Source: Macrolepiota albuminosa
Taxonomy: Eukaryota; Basidiomycota; Agaricomycetes; Agaricales; Agaricaceae
Reading direction: 5' to 3'
NCBI GenBank assembly: GCA_027475525.1
Contig: JAMWFC010000035.1
Location: 262,570 to 326,569 of the forward strand
Length of the DNA: 64,000 nucleotides
Below the pieces are notes generated by a model. The model ran no database searches, had not been told where the DNA came from, and was given only the letters and a program-made list of their open reading frames with translations. Below are positions 32,815 through 45,960 of this stretch, in pieces. Each line of letters opens with the position of its first letter. Positions within the stretch are counted from its first letter, which is position 1. The translations under genes and the position numbers were made by a program.

Positions 32815-33384
32815 ATGTCTCCCTACATCCGCACCATCCACACCGACTACACTGCCCGTGTTGCCCCCCTCGCCAACAAGTATCCTCCGGGCCTCGCTGT
32901 CTCCGGCCCGTCCTTGTCTTCCGTCCCACCGCCGTCGTACACGTACACCCGCCGCCCCCGCCGCACACCTGCCGTGTCCGCCCGCCGGCCCGCCCCGCCG
33001 CCGCCGCCTCCACGCACATCCTACGCATACGTCAAGTTCGACCCGTTCTCTGACGAGCTTGCAGAGTACGACGCTCCGCCTCCGCCCGTGCTCTACCGCA
33101 CACCGAGCGCCCGCCTGACACCTGCCTCACTCACTCACTCCTCCCCTCCTGCTCCCGTCTCGCAGCCTCGACATGTCCCTGCGCCGCTGCATGCCCCCGT
33201 GCCACTCCCACTGCCCCCTCCGGCACCGGCACCCATTGACCCGAACGCCCGCTCGAGACTCGTGGCCGGGATCCTCCTCAACCGCGTGCACGCAGTCGGC
33301 CGGCCCATGTGCAGGAGGAGCTTCGAAGGGCCCAGGGAGTACGTCAAAAGCGGCCTCTCCAGCGTCATTTCCGTCGATGCGTAG
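32815..33384 (+). CDS. Proline-rich protein of unknown function
   Basis: A single-exon gene of 189 aa. I chose ATG 32815 (CTCACCATGTC, a good fungal start context, just after a TATA-like box) over an in-frame ATG 24 bp upstream. Residues 40-75 and 95-150 are rich in Pro, Ala and Arg, with runs such as PAPPPPPP. The C-terminus from about residue 150 (ARSRLVAGILLNRVHAVGRP, then REYVKSGLSSV) looks like a folded or conserved short module. No signal peptide, membrane segment or known domain is visible. GC-rich codon use differs from the AT-rich surroundings, which supports real coding. It stands alone, more than 9 kb from the next gene. Confidence 0.7.
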   Translation: MSPYIRTIHTDYTARVAPLANKYPPGLAVSGPSLSSVPPPSYTYTRRPRRTPAVSARRPAPPPPPPRTSYAYVKFDPFSDELAEYDAPPPPVLYRTPSARLTPASLTHSSPPAPVSQPRHVPAPLHAPVPLPLPPPAPAPIDPNARSRLVAGILLNRVHAVGRPMCRRSFEGPREYVKSGLSSVISVDA

Positions 33385-34138
33385 TCTATGCCCCTTGCGG
33401 CGGCACCGCGGCTTACGGGTTTCCTTCCCGACCACTACCCCCCTGGTTTCCTCGTTGCCACTGACAACCCAACTTGACGACCATCAACGCTCCTTCCCTT
33501 CCCTCCCCCCCCCCTGTTTCTTGTTTATTCCTTTTTCTTTTTCCCGCTTCCCTCGTTTCCTCTCGTATCTCGTTTTGGGCATTTAATCCGCTATTTTATC
33601 GAATCCAATTATCACACAATCCAACATACATGACAACCACACATCCAACATATTGTTAAATATGATAAAGTATCCTTGCAAATCGTGTACTTCTAGATAC
33701 ATAGTCTGTAATCGTAGACGCTCAATTATAGTTCTCGTTTTTCTTTCACCTTCGACTGACTGCGGCAACCCGACGCCGATCGCATGCACTCGTGTCCTGT
33801 CATGTCTTCCTGTCATGTCACTTTCTGTCACCCCGTACCCCAACACATCACTTCGGGCCCAAAGAGACGAGACCTGACCGGAACGAAGATCCGGACGGAC
33901 GGGGAGTTTATGACGAACGTCCCCGGGACGTTTATCTATCCCAATAAAGTAATTGCCTTCTACAGCAATATCTGTGATGCGTGATGCATAATTTGCATTT
34001 TTTTTTCCGGATGTGAATCATTTTATGTCCCCATACATATTACCGTTGCCGGAGTCAGGGACAAGGGTCATCCCCATCCCCATCCCCATTCCAATCCTCC
34101 CCCTGACGATCTATAATCAATAGATCAGGGATTATCGT
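33385..34138. other. 3' flank of the proline-rich gene
   Basis: No gene. Pyrimidine-rich at first (33480-33570), with a short CCCCAT run at 34069-34092. Confidence 0.6.
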
Positions 34139-35650
34139 TTAGGTGGTTTGGGTGCGACTCGGAAGGAGGATCGAGTTGTGGTTATGTATGTATGTATTAA
34201 GTATCTTCCTGTTTTTTGGGGTTGTTTTTTTTATTGGACGTTTGGTTTTCGTGTGCGTGTACGTGTCTGTCGCGTTTTTTCTGTTTGCATCATTATGCAG
34301 GGTATGGTATAGTAGGGTACAGTTCCCCCTTGCGACATAGGACACGCGGTTATCTATGATAACGCCTGTCCCCCCCCCCAAAAAAAAAAAAATCCAGTCG
34401 TTTTTGCTTATTATTTTAGTTTTATGTTATGCTATCGACTATGTACAACGACCACAATGACCGACACGATTTTCGTGGCTCGTTTGGTGGCTGGCTGCTG
34501 GAAGGAGGATCTTAAGGTGTGGTTATTATCTTCGTTTTCGGGGGGTTTTTCTTTTTTTATTAGGCGTTTGGTTTTCGTATGCGTGTGGGTGTGCGTCGCG
34601 ATTTTTTTTTTGGTTGCATCGTTATGTAGGCAGGCTGGGTGCACATACATAGGGTCCCCCCCCCCTTGCCAGGGCGTCGTCGATCATAACGGTGTGATAA
34701 CGCCCGTCCCCCCAAAAAAAAATCCAGGAACCCAGTTTCACTTGCGTCTCCTCTCCTAGGTTAGCTCACGTGATTGTCGCGATTCTTCAGGCCCCTTACA
34801 TTGGTCTTCTGAAAACTGACATTTTAATGTCAATTATTTTATGTTATTTTATGTTATCGACTACAATTGCTACACGATTTTCGTGGCTCATGGTTTGTTG
34901 GATTTTGAAATTTACACTATATTATATTATATATGTACGTCCCTCCCCCCCTCCCCCCACCCAAAAAAAAAATCCATTCCACCGTCGTTTTCCTTATTTT
35001 ATTTTATTTTATTTTGTTTTGTCTTTTATTTTTATGAGTATCTTTTTTTTTTTGGTTTGGTTTGGGGTGTTTTATTTCATTTTTTCAGGGTGCGTACGTA
35101 CGTAGGTACGTAGCGTTTTTTTTATTTTATTTTTTTTGTCGATCACCGTCCCGTCCCCAAACAATGCATTCCTACGTTCGTTTTTGCTTGTTTTTTATTC
35201 AGCAAAAACTGTTGACTCGTTTGATGAATTTTCAAATTACACTCCCCTCCACGAAATCTGGAAAAGAAGATGTGGACGGGGGATCTAAATCTAACACAAT
35301 CGTCTGTCTGCCCAGTGGCCAGTGCACACGTCCATCCCCTCCCCTGTGGCCCCTTCGGAATTGTTGACCCGTTTGATGATTTTTCAAATTACACGCTACG
35401 AATTTACTTTTCACGAAATCTGAAAACAAAGAAAAAATGTAAACGGGTATCTCAACCCGCCTGCCTGGTCCATGTCCATCCCTCCCTGTGCCTCCCCCCC
35501 CCCACCACCCCCGAAAATCCATTCTACGGTCGTTTTGCTTATTCTTTCTCTTTCTTTTCTTCTTTATCAATAAATGCTGCTGACACGATTCTCGTCAATT
35601 TCGTGCTTGTGGATGTTGTTTCAAATTTCACTTTTCAGCAGACGGGTATC
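34139..35650. repeat. Degenerate tandem array punctuated by C-tract/A-tract
   Basis: Four to five diverged units of roughly 230-370 bp. Each carries a C-run followed by an A-run and ATCCA (at about 34371, 34708, 34945 and 35500), then a T-rich block and a segment like ACGATTTTCGTGG or GAAATCTG. Two units also share GGCGTTTGGTTTTCGT followed by GCGTGT (about 34240 and 34560). Open frames here are low-complexity and not genes. Confidence 0.7.
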
Positions 35651-37059
35651 TAACACGTCGCCTACCACGTCCTCTTTCACGTCCATCATGTCCTTCCTCC
35701 CTATTGCTATCGAGATTCGCAAAGGAAAGAGAACAAACAAATCCCCGTAACTATATTTTCATTATTACAAGGCTCCACTCCACGTGCATGACCCTTCGGT
35801 TTGAGGTGGACCAGGCATGCGTGTTACTTTAATTTACATACATACCATAAAATTCCAACGGTAACTACATGTGTTACTACTCACATGCGGCAGATGGACG
35901 ACCATCTCAGTTGTCCCTGGAATAAAATGAACCGGGGTATTGATAGGTACCCGGTTATAGTTTTAGGCTTCAACCACCGCCAAAGCCAGTTGTAACTCAC
36001 AACTTAAATTTTCAAAGACAAATTTACTTACGACGACTAAGTGTGGTCAGCAGGCCTGTGATATTGCGATGAATAAAATTGGGAATGATGGCGCCTTCCA
36101 TCATACAATACGTGTCCTCGGCATTCAATGCCAAACATCCATCCATCATGTACGTACATATTATGTCCATAAATCTATAACATCATGTATGTAAATGTCA
36201 GAATTACTCACGTGCAAGGAGTGAATGGTCATAAGATGCCGAAAGGTATCCCCACACACCAAGGTACGTACATTTTACGTTTTACGTACCCTTCGAGATA
36301 TCGGTGGGTGTACACACTAACTCGTCATGGCCATCCACATACGTACATGAACGGATCATGATATCATCATGCCTTACGACAAAACACCCCGCTAAAAACG
36401 GAATCAGTTCCCCGATTAATATATGTAACTATATTGCCTCAGTGTATCTTTCTGCCCAAAAGAATCAAGATAAAACAAAAATTGGGGCAGCGATCCATCG
36501 ACCAAACTGGTTATTTCTTTTTTCATATCTCCATGATCATCCTAGAGACATGTCTTTTGAATTCAAATACACAACGACCGTGTGGGTGAGGTCTCGTTTC
36601 CATTCGAGTCAAACCTACATAAATCTGAAATTTATGGACGGGTGTATCATTAGATACCCATTCATGAGGGACGACTGAGATGTACCATTGTTTTGGGTAC
36701 GCGCCCACATACACCATGGATGAGTCAATGTGTGGTCACTTGACATTACGTTTCATACATGTCCTAGTGCGCGTGCCTTTGTGGGCACCCCCCCCCTCGG
36801 CGTCTTATAATATCACGTGTGAGTAGTACAGGACACGTAATGGCTGATTGAATGCTTGCCTGGCGTGGGCACGACTCTCAACAAACACGACACTGTCTCC
36901 TTGGTGGCCACGGCATTGGTATTGCGAAACGCATTCCTGTCGAAAAGAATAGAGCGTTCCTCGAGCGTTCTCCGATGTCCTAGGCTCATCATGAACTTGA
37001 CGTTCTAAGGCTCCACTTCATTGTCAAAATTTTTCGCCCGGGGGAGCCGCAAATCAAAT

Positions 37060-37175
37060 CAAAAAAAGAAGAAGAAGAAAAGCAAATCAAGAAAAAAAGA
37101 AGGAGAAGAAAAGCAAATCAAGAAAAAAAGAAGGAGAAGAAAAGCAAATCAAGAAAAAAAGAAGGAGAAGAAAAA
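37060..37175. repeat. 31-bp A-rich minisatellite
   Basis: AGCAAATCAAG recurs at 37081, 37112 and 37143 with period 31, three near-identical copies plus partial flanks. There are no unique spacers. Confidence 0.95.
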
Positions 37176-38670
37176 CAAAACGGGTTATCTGATCATTGAT
37201 TATTGACCAAGCGGATATGCTGGGAATCTCGAGGTCACCGGGCGTCAACCCAGAAGTCGGAGTTGACAGGGGACTACAAGGTATGTGCTACGTTTGATGG
37301 AGCGTGTAACATCTTTGAGTCTAGGACAATTCGGGGTTGGCATAGTTCTGGATCAGCGTAACTTCGGTCACAATCAGTCATACGCACGTACGTATCATAA
37401 TGAAAGAGATGGGTGTGTCATGACACTTACGATCTCCGTCGATCCTGAACGCGGACATGGGACTCAGGATACGGATATGTCGGAATGTATGTCATTGACA
37501 CTGGTAAAATTGAGAATGTCATTGTGATCGGCTAGCCGTGCATCCCCTCGAGGTTAGTTGCGCTACGGCAACTATCATGAAACATGACGGACTCGAATAT
37601 TTGTCTGATGCTCTCCGACAGAGATAAGGAAAAAACAAACAAACAAACCGAACAAATGGTGTTGGTAACTCCGCAACATACAAAGATATCATCCATGATT
37701 GTCGTGGTAACACACGGAGTTTCCAAACCGTGGGGAAGGTAGTCAAACGGTAAGGTGCTCCTCACTATACATACATGCACAGCACAGCGCGCGCCGTGAA
37801 GCACCGCGAGACCAGTGGGCAAGACAGATCCAGATATGATCCAACGAGGTTGAAAGACGTTCGACTGCATGCACCGCCGAGCTCCGGCAAATCGAAGGAG
37901 ATCATCCACGCCGTTCCAAGGTAAAAGGTGCCGGTCGTGTGACGTAAATGTGCCTCGTTCCTGGAGCTGGAGTGATGCAGTTCAAGACTGTTAATTGCAA
38001 GAGATAAACGGCACCTTGGACGTACCGCATCAGTCTCTGATGTGATTTGGCTCTAATAATGGCTGAATGACGCGCTGCTAAGATGTACTGATCAGATCTA
38101 TACTAATGGATTAATTACACGCCCCATGTGCGCTTCCAGGACAAAATTATCAGGCTAGGAGCTGTGGTGATAAATACCATTATCACCGTTGTCGAGTGCA
38201 TAGAATATGAATGACATTCGATTTCAGGTTTCGTCCGTGTTAATACCGTGGGACAAGACACAGCGCATGATTGTCTAAAGGTTTGTATAAGGACAAAACC
38301 GTGTGAGAAACACATTTCAAGCTCGCACAGGCCTGCGGATGATGCCGTACGCCTAGTGAGACAATCATGGGATGACGGAGAATTAATTAAGACAGACAGA
38401 ATACCCAAGCTCAAGATGGAAGATCTCACAAGCCGTCGAAAAAAACGGTTTTCATTGATCGTAACTCCGTATTGCTCGGATGTTAGCAAGAGACCTCGGG
38501 TACTCGTGAGAGACTCGGAGATCTCTCCATCTCAACTGAGGAATCTGATTCATGACTCGTATCAATCCCCCCACTGCTCCTGCGAATGTGCTACAGTATG
38601 AATGCTAGAACGCTGAGACCTTCAACGTGAGCTTTCCAACCCTGAGAAAGAACTCATCGGATGACTACCA

Positions 38671-38980
38671 GGAAATATTCTTTCAGGGCAGTGCGTTGTT
38701 CAAAGATGGTTGACATAGACTAAGTTCTCGACCACGGTCTGATTCAGCCAATCAAAGTCGGGGAAACAGCATCACAGGCAAGTGGGAAGGAAAACTCTTG
38801 AAAAGTAGTTCTGAGGAACATTGCGATACCACGTAGCTCCTAGGGAGTATTCTTTCAAGCGTCCTTGAGAGATGGTTGACATGGACTCCCCGAAAAGGTC
38901 CCAGACCACGGTCTGATTCAGCCGATCAGAATTGGAGAAACGGCATCACAAATGTCTGAAGAAAAGAATCCTGAAAAGTA
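38671..38980. repeat. Diverged ~170-bp direct duplication
   Basis: ATTCTTTCA, GATGGTTGACAT, ACCACGGTCTGATTCAGCC and GAAAC.GCATCACA each occur twice at offsets of 166-174 bp. Meaning unknown. Confidence 0.75.
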
Positions 38981-41900
38981 ATTAAGAAGATCGTTTCAGG
39001 GCAGGGATCGTAGCTTTCGGAGACTTTAGGCAAAGCTTTCAATTTTTGGAGAGAGGCACAGGTAACTTGCTCTGAGATGATCCATGCCTCAACCGGATTT
39101 TGGTTCGTCATGAGAGTATGCAATGGTGTGCTCAATGGCGTCCTCCAGAATGAGTAGAGTTGGGTAAGCAGCGATGACAGGACCAGTTGGTGAGAAGACG
39201 GTTTGGAATCTCTGGTGGGGCTAGATTCGCATGTATGCAATAATCTATTCTTGGATCGGTTTCTGTTTCATGTATTAGTGGGCTCTGTCGCTTGGCACTA
39301 GATCCCCTCATTTATCTTCCAGCTCTTGTGGCGTAAGCCTTCAGAATCAGAAAGAAGTATTCTTGTTTTAAATTTCAAGGTTTGAGTTGCGACATCGTGC
39401 GGGCACGAACTCACGAAGCAAGAAGGAGATCATCAGCTGCTGACAGATCATGTACATGTATTGCTTGAATAAGGAAATGTTTCCAATAACTTTGGGGCTT
39501 CTCCCCATCGAATTGTCACTTGTCCGTCTACAGAATTCGCTTCCGCTTGCTTACGAGGACCTCTCTTTGTTTCCGAATTCATTCTTGAGTTCGTATATGC
39601 GACGCGCCATGTCCGGTGCTGCTTTGGAGAGTCTTAGGGACTGACCATTGTACGAGGCCGAAGGGCTCGGTATGTTATCAAAGAGATGCTTTTCGTCGAG
39701 CGGGAGTTCCAATCAGCGAATATTGATTAGAGTGCAGGTTGGCCCATGGAGAAATCGGAATTCCTGTCACATATGTTGTGTCTGTAGAGAAGTCAACGCT
39801 GATGGCCGCCCATGCTACATACCCCTGGCTAGTCTGAAAAGATATCCATGTATCATGGATTGATTCATGGAACTACTGCTAACATCGGCAGCTGTTGTTG
39901 TTAGGGTCTGTTCCGTCGGAAATGCACAGCTGGCTGAAACGAAGCGCTCTCAGCTCCGTCACCATCATCGACGGTGGTAAATTTGGTGTAACCTTTTCTA
40001 AACAGGTTAGATTGAAAATTAATTTTGAGTTCCTTTGCCATCGAGAGCTCAGGATAGTCACCATAGAGTCGAATCTATCAGATCGGAAGTCCATGAATTG
40101 GATCTGAATATAAGATACTGGAGGTTGTCTGAGTCTCTCCTTGTTATCCACTGACTTCATCTATTCCTTGTTGGAACACTAACTAGCAATCCCCTCCCCA
40201 AGTTACCTATAATTCATGTGTCGCATACGCCAGTAAGTAATCCTCAAACTATGTAACTTCGCAGATCCCATTCACCACTCAGGGTCGCTCACAACTACGC
40301 ACGATGCGGGCATATCGTGCAGCAGGTAGGTGGCCACACGTTATCCTTCGTGACTATGGTGATTATCGACCATTACTACAGCCTGACACCATGGTAATGC
40401 CTTTCCTTGGATCGTTGTCTTTGGGAGTGCTGAGATAAGAAACTTATAGGTTGTTTGCGGCAACCGGTACTGCAAATTTAGTCCATACCACCCACCTGAT
40501 TGTCTTCCCCCTCAATGCACTCGAACGTGCGCACAGTAGTAAGCCAACACAATTTTATTCCCTCATTTTGCTTTTGACAACTGATGTTTTACTTTATATT
40601 TGGCATTAGCCGAGGATATCCTGAACAGTACTGTAAGCCGCTTTCGTTAATGGCAATTTTGGTATATCAACTGAGAGCACTGATTGTTACAGCCCGGCGC
40701 CTCAACGATTTATGTCCTGGCTGCGACAGGATTCACAGACACAGCAGAAATTCTTATCCCCTTTAGCCACCTGCAGAACTTTACTTCGTATTAGCTTCCT
40801 AGGACATAATTTACTGTACTTCCCAGCTGTGCTGTGGTTGCCCAGGACTCTAATGCCAGCTTCATCACATTATTTGCCTGCGGACGTTTGTTCCGCATAG
40901 GTTTCCGGCTGTGCGTTACTATAACAGAGTAATTCCATCGAAAAAGTTGTACACTCTTCCTTGACAACAGTGAAATATCATGATGCAATTTTTTTTGAGT
41001 TGATTGATGCATGCCAAGTTACTACCATAATATGTGATGGGCCTACTGTGGTTAAGATATATTTGGAAGAATACGCCACAATGTGTAGATTTCATGCGAA
41101 AAAAAAGTTCATCATGGAAACCCTTAACAAGGCCCTCGGTTTCAATGGTAAGCCGCGGCATCACGTGACGAGGCTTCGACCTTGGTGGTGGGAAACTTGG
41201 ATACAACCTGAATGAGTTTGGAAATGCTAGGATCCGAACCGTACGCCATCCGTAAGCGTGCCAGGATCAATCACTTCACATCGCTTTGTTTCTGTGGCCA
41301 CCTGCATTGTAATACTCCGAAAAATGTGGGTAGAAGATTATATATATGATATATCGCGTGCGGGAACCTTCAATCGTTTCTATCACAGACTAAGGATTAT
41401 TATTAGAGTGTCCGTACAAATCTAGATTCAGATTCTAACAGGAAACCCGTGCTTACAGGATGTGTAAACATATTTAGAGATATATAACGTCAAGGGCTTG
41501 TTACGATGAGCCATCTGCACCTGCACCACCTATCATCCAGGCTATTTTTGTTGACTAACACCCGAAGGAATTACCCTTCTTCATTCCATTCTTATTCCCT
41601 CTGCCCAAGTTAGTCCAGCATCAGTAGTAGTGGAGTGGGAACATTCCAAGTGACACATGTACTTTTCAAGACAACCACAATCGTTTACCACATTCGTAAT
41701 ACAAGCCATAGCAGTTGCCTAAGACAGAGTATCGATATGAATTTTTTGTGTCGGGTTGCGGGTTGGATCCGATGGGCCTGTTGGTAAAGCTCCGTTCCGC
41801 GTCCCTTGGTACTGTATGATTTTTCCCTCCCTTTCCTTTTGCTTCTGCGGCATCCTTCAATTAGATGTTTCCCAAATATCCTCTGATTGTCTAGGGCTCT

Positions 41901-42435
41901 GCTGCCGCTGTTTCAGTTGCGTCATCCACCCCTTTCTTTGGCCGACTTCGAGCATCACATTGAATGTCGCCTTTTCAAGAGATTTGTTTGCAATAGCCAA
42001 AAGTTTCCTTTATGCTTATCTATTATACTTGTTTTTGATCGAATGCTTAAGGTTTGATGGTGTGCCAAATTTCTCAATGTCTGTGCCATAAGATTACAAC
42101 TTTAACCGATGGGAACTTGATCTTGTCAACTTCCTCACCATTACACCATATGGGTATGCCAAGGCACTCTGCCTTCCGGCAGCGCTCCTGCCAGGCGTTG
42201 AGGTTCTCGTTATTGAAGTTACAATTCGGAATTGTTCATCATGTCGTACACCTATATCAATTGATCTAAATACGTCTTTGACGTGTGTGCACTTAAATAC
42301 TCCTTGGCAGCCCAAGGGTCGTTCTTGTTCGACACTGGCTTATGTTCATTATGTCACACACTATTTGAGGGAATAAGCTTCCGGTTCCTTTCGCTCCTTC
42401 TCCTTTACTTCGCTTTCCCACATATCCATTCTGAA

Positions 42436-43738
42436 ATGCTGAGCCCCACACTCTTCAGCACTGCTGTAGCTCTTAGTCTCACTCTCCTCATCTTTTTATA
42501 TTCTCTTTCGGCACGAATAAGGCGTAATGCTCTACCCAACTACGCTCAGCTCTCAGGCGTCCCTCTTCCTCAGCCTCTGTGGGACTTCAACGTGAAGATC
42601 GCCAAAGCCAGACCATACCGTCCATTTCGGTGGAATTACTACCAGACTATGTGTGCGTCGTCAGCACACTGGTATATGGCGATGAGTCTGTTTAATGAGG
42701 TTAATCCACATCTCTAGCTCTAAAGAAATTTGAGCCTGATTTTTGGCTTGAACTCGAATCTACATATGTAGACCGACTTGAGCAACGAAAGAAGCTTTAC
42801 TCCCAATACAAGACGGACGTCCTGAATGCGCTTCCCGGCAGTTCCTCCGCATGTGTCGAGCTCGCAGAGATGGCTATTCAGTTCCTATGCGCGCGCTACC
42901 CCCGTCACTTCACCTTTACGTCATCTACTGGCGTATTCAACAACCGCATTCTCGGCCTGAAGACGGACACTACTACATGGCGCCACAAAGACGAGGAAGA
43001 AGGCGCGGGTATTAGAGCATTACAGTTTCTGTTTGAACATGTACCAGAAGATTTTCTGGTGATGCAAGAGAATGCAGTAACGGGCAAGTATGAGCTTCGT
43101 GCTGGTATTGCCTGCTCGGCGCTGGGATGGACAATTAATCATAAGCTTGGCAAGCCATTACACGAGATTCACGGCCCTATACCGGATTATAAGGAGAAGC
43201 TGCAAATTTCCATGGATAGGTGAGTTGATAGAAACAAGATGATAAAAGCACAACTTATCTGTTTTCATTAAGATTCTTCTCCAATATACCTTGCGACAAG
43301 CCCATCCAGCGTGGCTCATGGGGTCTCGAGATTGGAGAGCCACTCTTCGCACCTCCAGGCGATCCACACCTCCAGCTTCGCGAAACCCAGCTCTCCAATC
43401 TCAGGCTTGAAGATATATATTTACGTGTCGACTGGCAAATTTTGCGCCGGCTCCCCAACTCCAGAGCAATTGTGTTCAACTATAAAGCGCTATTTACGCC
43501 CTTCGTAGAGCTCCGCAAAGAGCCGTACATCCCGCGGCTCCTTGCAAGGATATTAAGAGATGGGAAGGAAGAAATTATGAAGTATAAGGGAACATGGCAT
43601 GTCGAACACAAGGTTTTGCCGGCGCTGGATCGTTGGGCCTCTGAGCAGGAGGATAAAGGGTGGCTACCGAAAGATTGGAAGGAGAGAACGCTGGATGAAG
43701 ATCCATTCTTCCCTGGTTGGAACTCCCGATTGCGGTAG
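42436..43738 (+). CDS. Heme-dependent oxidative N-demethylase-like protein (DUF3445 family)
   Basis: Exons 42436-42652, 42718-43219 and 43273-43738, with introns of 65 and 53 nt, give 394 aa. A hydrophobic N-terminal segment (residues 7-22, LFSTAVALSLTLLIFLYS) suggests a membrane anchor. The conserved family motifs follow in order: PFRWNYYQTM near residue 60, LELESTYVDR, VMQENAVTG, LGWTINHKLGKPLHEIHGPI, then LRVDWQILRRLPNSRAIVFN and ...EIMKYKG near the C-terminus. The family (PF11927) is related to the alpha subunit of heme-dependent oxidative N-demethylases, but the fungal substrate is unknown. The first splice gives QTM-S-LKKF, matching the expected join. The gene looks intact. Confidence 0.87.
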
Positions 43739-44685
43739 AGATTTTCTGACGTATACTATGTCCCTCTGAATCGGATGTCACGAAGGCGTCAGTAAGATAC
43801 TGAATTCACACTCCGCTGCACTGCGAGACGCGGACGCAAAAGAACTTTAGACTCCGCATTGCGGTGGGCGTGACAACTGACTTGACCATTCGCCAAAGCG
43901 ACTCAGCAACGAGACCTTGTCTCACCCCGGACTAAGTCGGAAACACAATAGGTATGATATATTGATTTGTATGCCTTGTTTGGATTGTGCAGGACGGCTG
44001 GTTGTGGCAAGACATTTTTTTGTCCGGACTGTTCATGGCTCAGTTTAGAAGTAAGACCGTGTGGAAAAAAGACTTGAGAAGACTTCTAGGCTCTCGAAGA
44101 GCACTTAATATGCCAAAGATTATATAGCAACATTATAACACCGCAGCAGCACGGAATCCCCTAGTAAAAGGCGAGGGGATTGTCTATTTGACGCTGCGGC
44201 TGTTGCTGTATGTTCGTTACTACCATTACACGAGTCAATGGAAGCATTTTGCCTTTTGTTCAGCCGACGGGGTGTGGCTGTGCATCCAAGTTGATCCTCG
44301 TCGGCTAAAACTTGAATCCAACCTCACTTGCTCGGAATTTGCTTTTCTCAGATTTCTCAGATTTAGCAACGAGGACGACGATCAGGCTATTCTATCGTTC
44401 AAATTCTTGGGTGTCGTCGTCACTTCCTCGAATTCTGAAAGACGCTACCTACAACCCCTTGTGTTGAATAGGATTATGCCCTTGCACACATGGTTGCTGG
44501 TTTTGTGATGCAGGTTTAATCAGAGCCGGGTTTGTTCTCAGTTGCCGCGTCCTCTCGGCGCATCAATCTGATGCAGGACATGCACACAAGAAAGCTTTGA
44601 CTGATGGCTCCCTTTATATCGTGTGCCTATTCCTGCTTTTAAACCATTCGACCTTCCAATTCTCTAAAATACCTATTGTGTCTGC
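43739..44685. other. Intergenic, no gene seen
   Basis: About 950 bp. A 106-codon plus frame at 44188-44508 has no recognisable motif. Confidence 0.55.
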
Positions 44686-45960
44686 TTTGGACAACAATAC
44701 AAACGCAATTGCGCGTCGCTAGGGCCTTTCCTGATGAGATATCAAAGGCAAAAGGGGTAAGCTTATCATCCTTGTTTTGGAGGACGATTGAGCAATCAGT
44801 GATTGCCACTAGTGTCACTCTTGGTGGCTTTAGTGTTGAAGCTGCTCGCGTACTGGTCCTGGAGGGCACCAAGGTTGTACTCGGTAGGATGAGAGCATAA
44901 TCAGTTGCTTGGTCTAAATGGCATATGCAAGAAAATCAAGCAGACCGCAGATGCTATCAAGGCTGAATTCCCGCAAGCAAAGCTCTAAGTATTCATTTTT
45001 GACTTGAACTCGCAAACCGTAGTCCGCAAGTCTGCTGCCAAGGTTCTTGCTTACGATGGCCCGGTCGATGCTCAACATCCTTAATGCCGGAATCGCGTAT
45101 GCAGCTCTGTTCGACTGATAGTGCAGCTAATCATTTTGGGACTAGACGTGTCTTACACACCCGAAGGGCTCGAACCATTTTGACAACAACCAGGTAGGCA
45201 ACCGTTTCTTTTTCAACCTTGTCTTCCTAAGATCCTTGATGCCGCGGCTGCTTGTATTGTCTCTGTCGCCTCCACAGGACACTTCTGGGGTCCCGTCGGG
45301 TTCTACGAGATCGGGTTCGACGAGGGCAAGACTTACGACAAGTTGGTCACATAGTACGCAGTCTCTGTGGTGGTTTCAAGGCTGGCGCTGACGTGTCGTG
45401 TTCCTTGAGTGGGCGAAAACAAGACTACTGACATCCTCTTCGCTGTCGAGCTTGCCAAGCGCCATAAGGACACCAAGCTGAAGATCTCTATCATGGAAGT
45501 ACGTAGAGATTCGCAAACATGCAGTTACTGAACCAGTTTGTTAGCCCGGAGGAGCTACCACTCGCGTCACCGTCATATGACAAAGGAAGACTGTGAGAGA
45601 TTCTATTACTATAATCCTGATGGAAAACTTAAGGGCGACCGGGTCCGCACTGTTTCCCAGAGCACAACTAGGTAAGTTTTCTGATCAATTTTTCGTATTC
45701 ATTGCTAGATCGCTCATTTTATGAAATAAGCCGCATCGTCGCCGGTTTCGACCCTCCTTGTCTACTGTAAGGTTGTAAACGAGCAGGCCCGTACGCACTG
45801 TACGCCCTCGACAGGATTTCATCAGTGGTGTGTATGGTTGAGTTTTAGAATTTGACGTTGTGACATTCGCAGGAACATTCGCAGGAGAACGTCAAGAGGC
45901 TCTGGACCTTTAGAGAGGAGATGATTGCCAGAAGTTTCGAAAATCGTCTCTTCAAGGAGA
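44686..45960 (+). pseudogene. Short-chain dehydrogenase/reductase, dead copy
   Basis: Pieces of an SDR align in order. VARAFPDEIS is followed by a 5' splice site near 44757 and, after it, VTLGGFSVEAARVLVLEGTK (Rossmann glycine motif and following strand). Then come FDLNSQT, SAAKVLAYDGPVD, LNAGIAYAALFD (the NAG motif), VSVASTGHFWGPVGFYEIG, the YxxxK region near 45355, ILFAVELAKRHKDTKLKISI, then TKEDCERFYYYNPDGKLKGD and a C-terminal ENVKRLWTFREEM near 45890. A TAA after AKL near 44988, frameshifts near 45070 and in the catalytic region, and a TAG before the Tyr show it is not functional. Confidence 0.78.

Larger units (their letters stand above)
35651..42435. other. 6.8-kb gene-poor region
   Basis: No gene that I can support. 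Frames of 110-125 codons (for example 36304-36678, 37532-37909 minus, 38248-38601) show no domain, no conserved motif and no splice-consistent extension. The region contains ACGTACGT-rich spots (about 36150, 36260, 37385), a 31-bp minisatellite and a diverged ~170-bp duplication, annotated separately. Confidence 0.5.

Noticed and set aside
34139..35653. Frames of 80-127 codons in the tandem array
   Set aside because: Low-complexity Phe/Leu/Pro-rich translations that arise from T and C runs on both strands.
30976..36270. ACGTACGT palindromes as regulatory sites
   Set aside because: They look like simple-repeat sequence and have no consistent position relative to genes.
37060..37175. Regular 31-bp repeats that could suggest a CRISPR array
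   Set aside because: Copies abut directly with no unique spacers, the unit is A-rich low-complexity, and the genome is eukaryotic.
38115..39240. Overlapping frames of about 100-125 codons as orphan genes
   Set aside because: No conserved motif, no splice extension and no start context; overlapping frames on both strands are similar in length.
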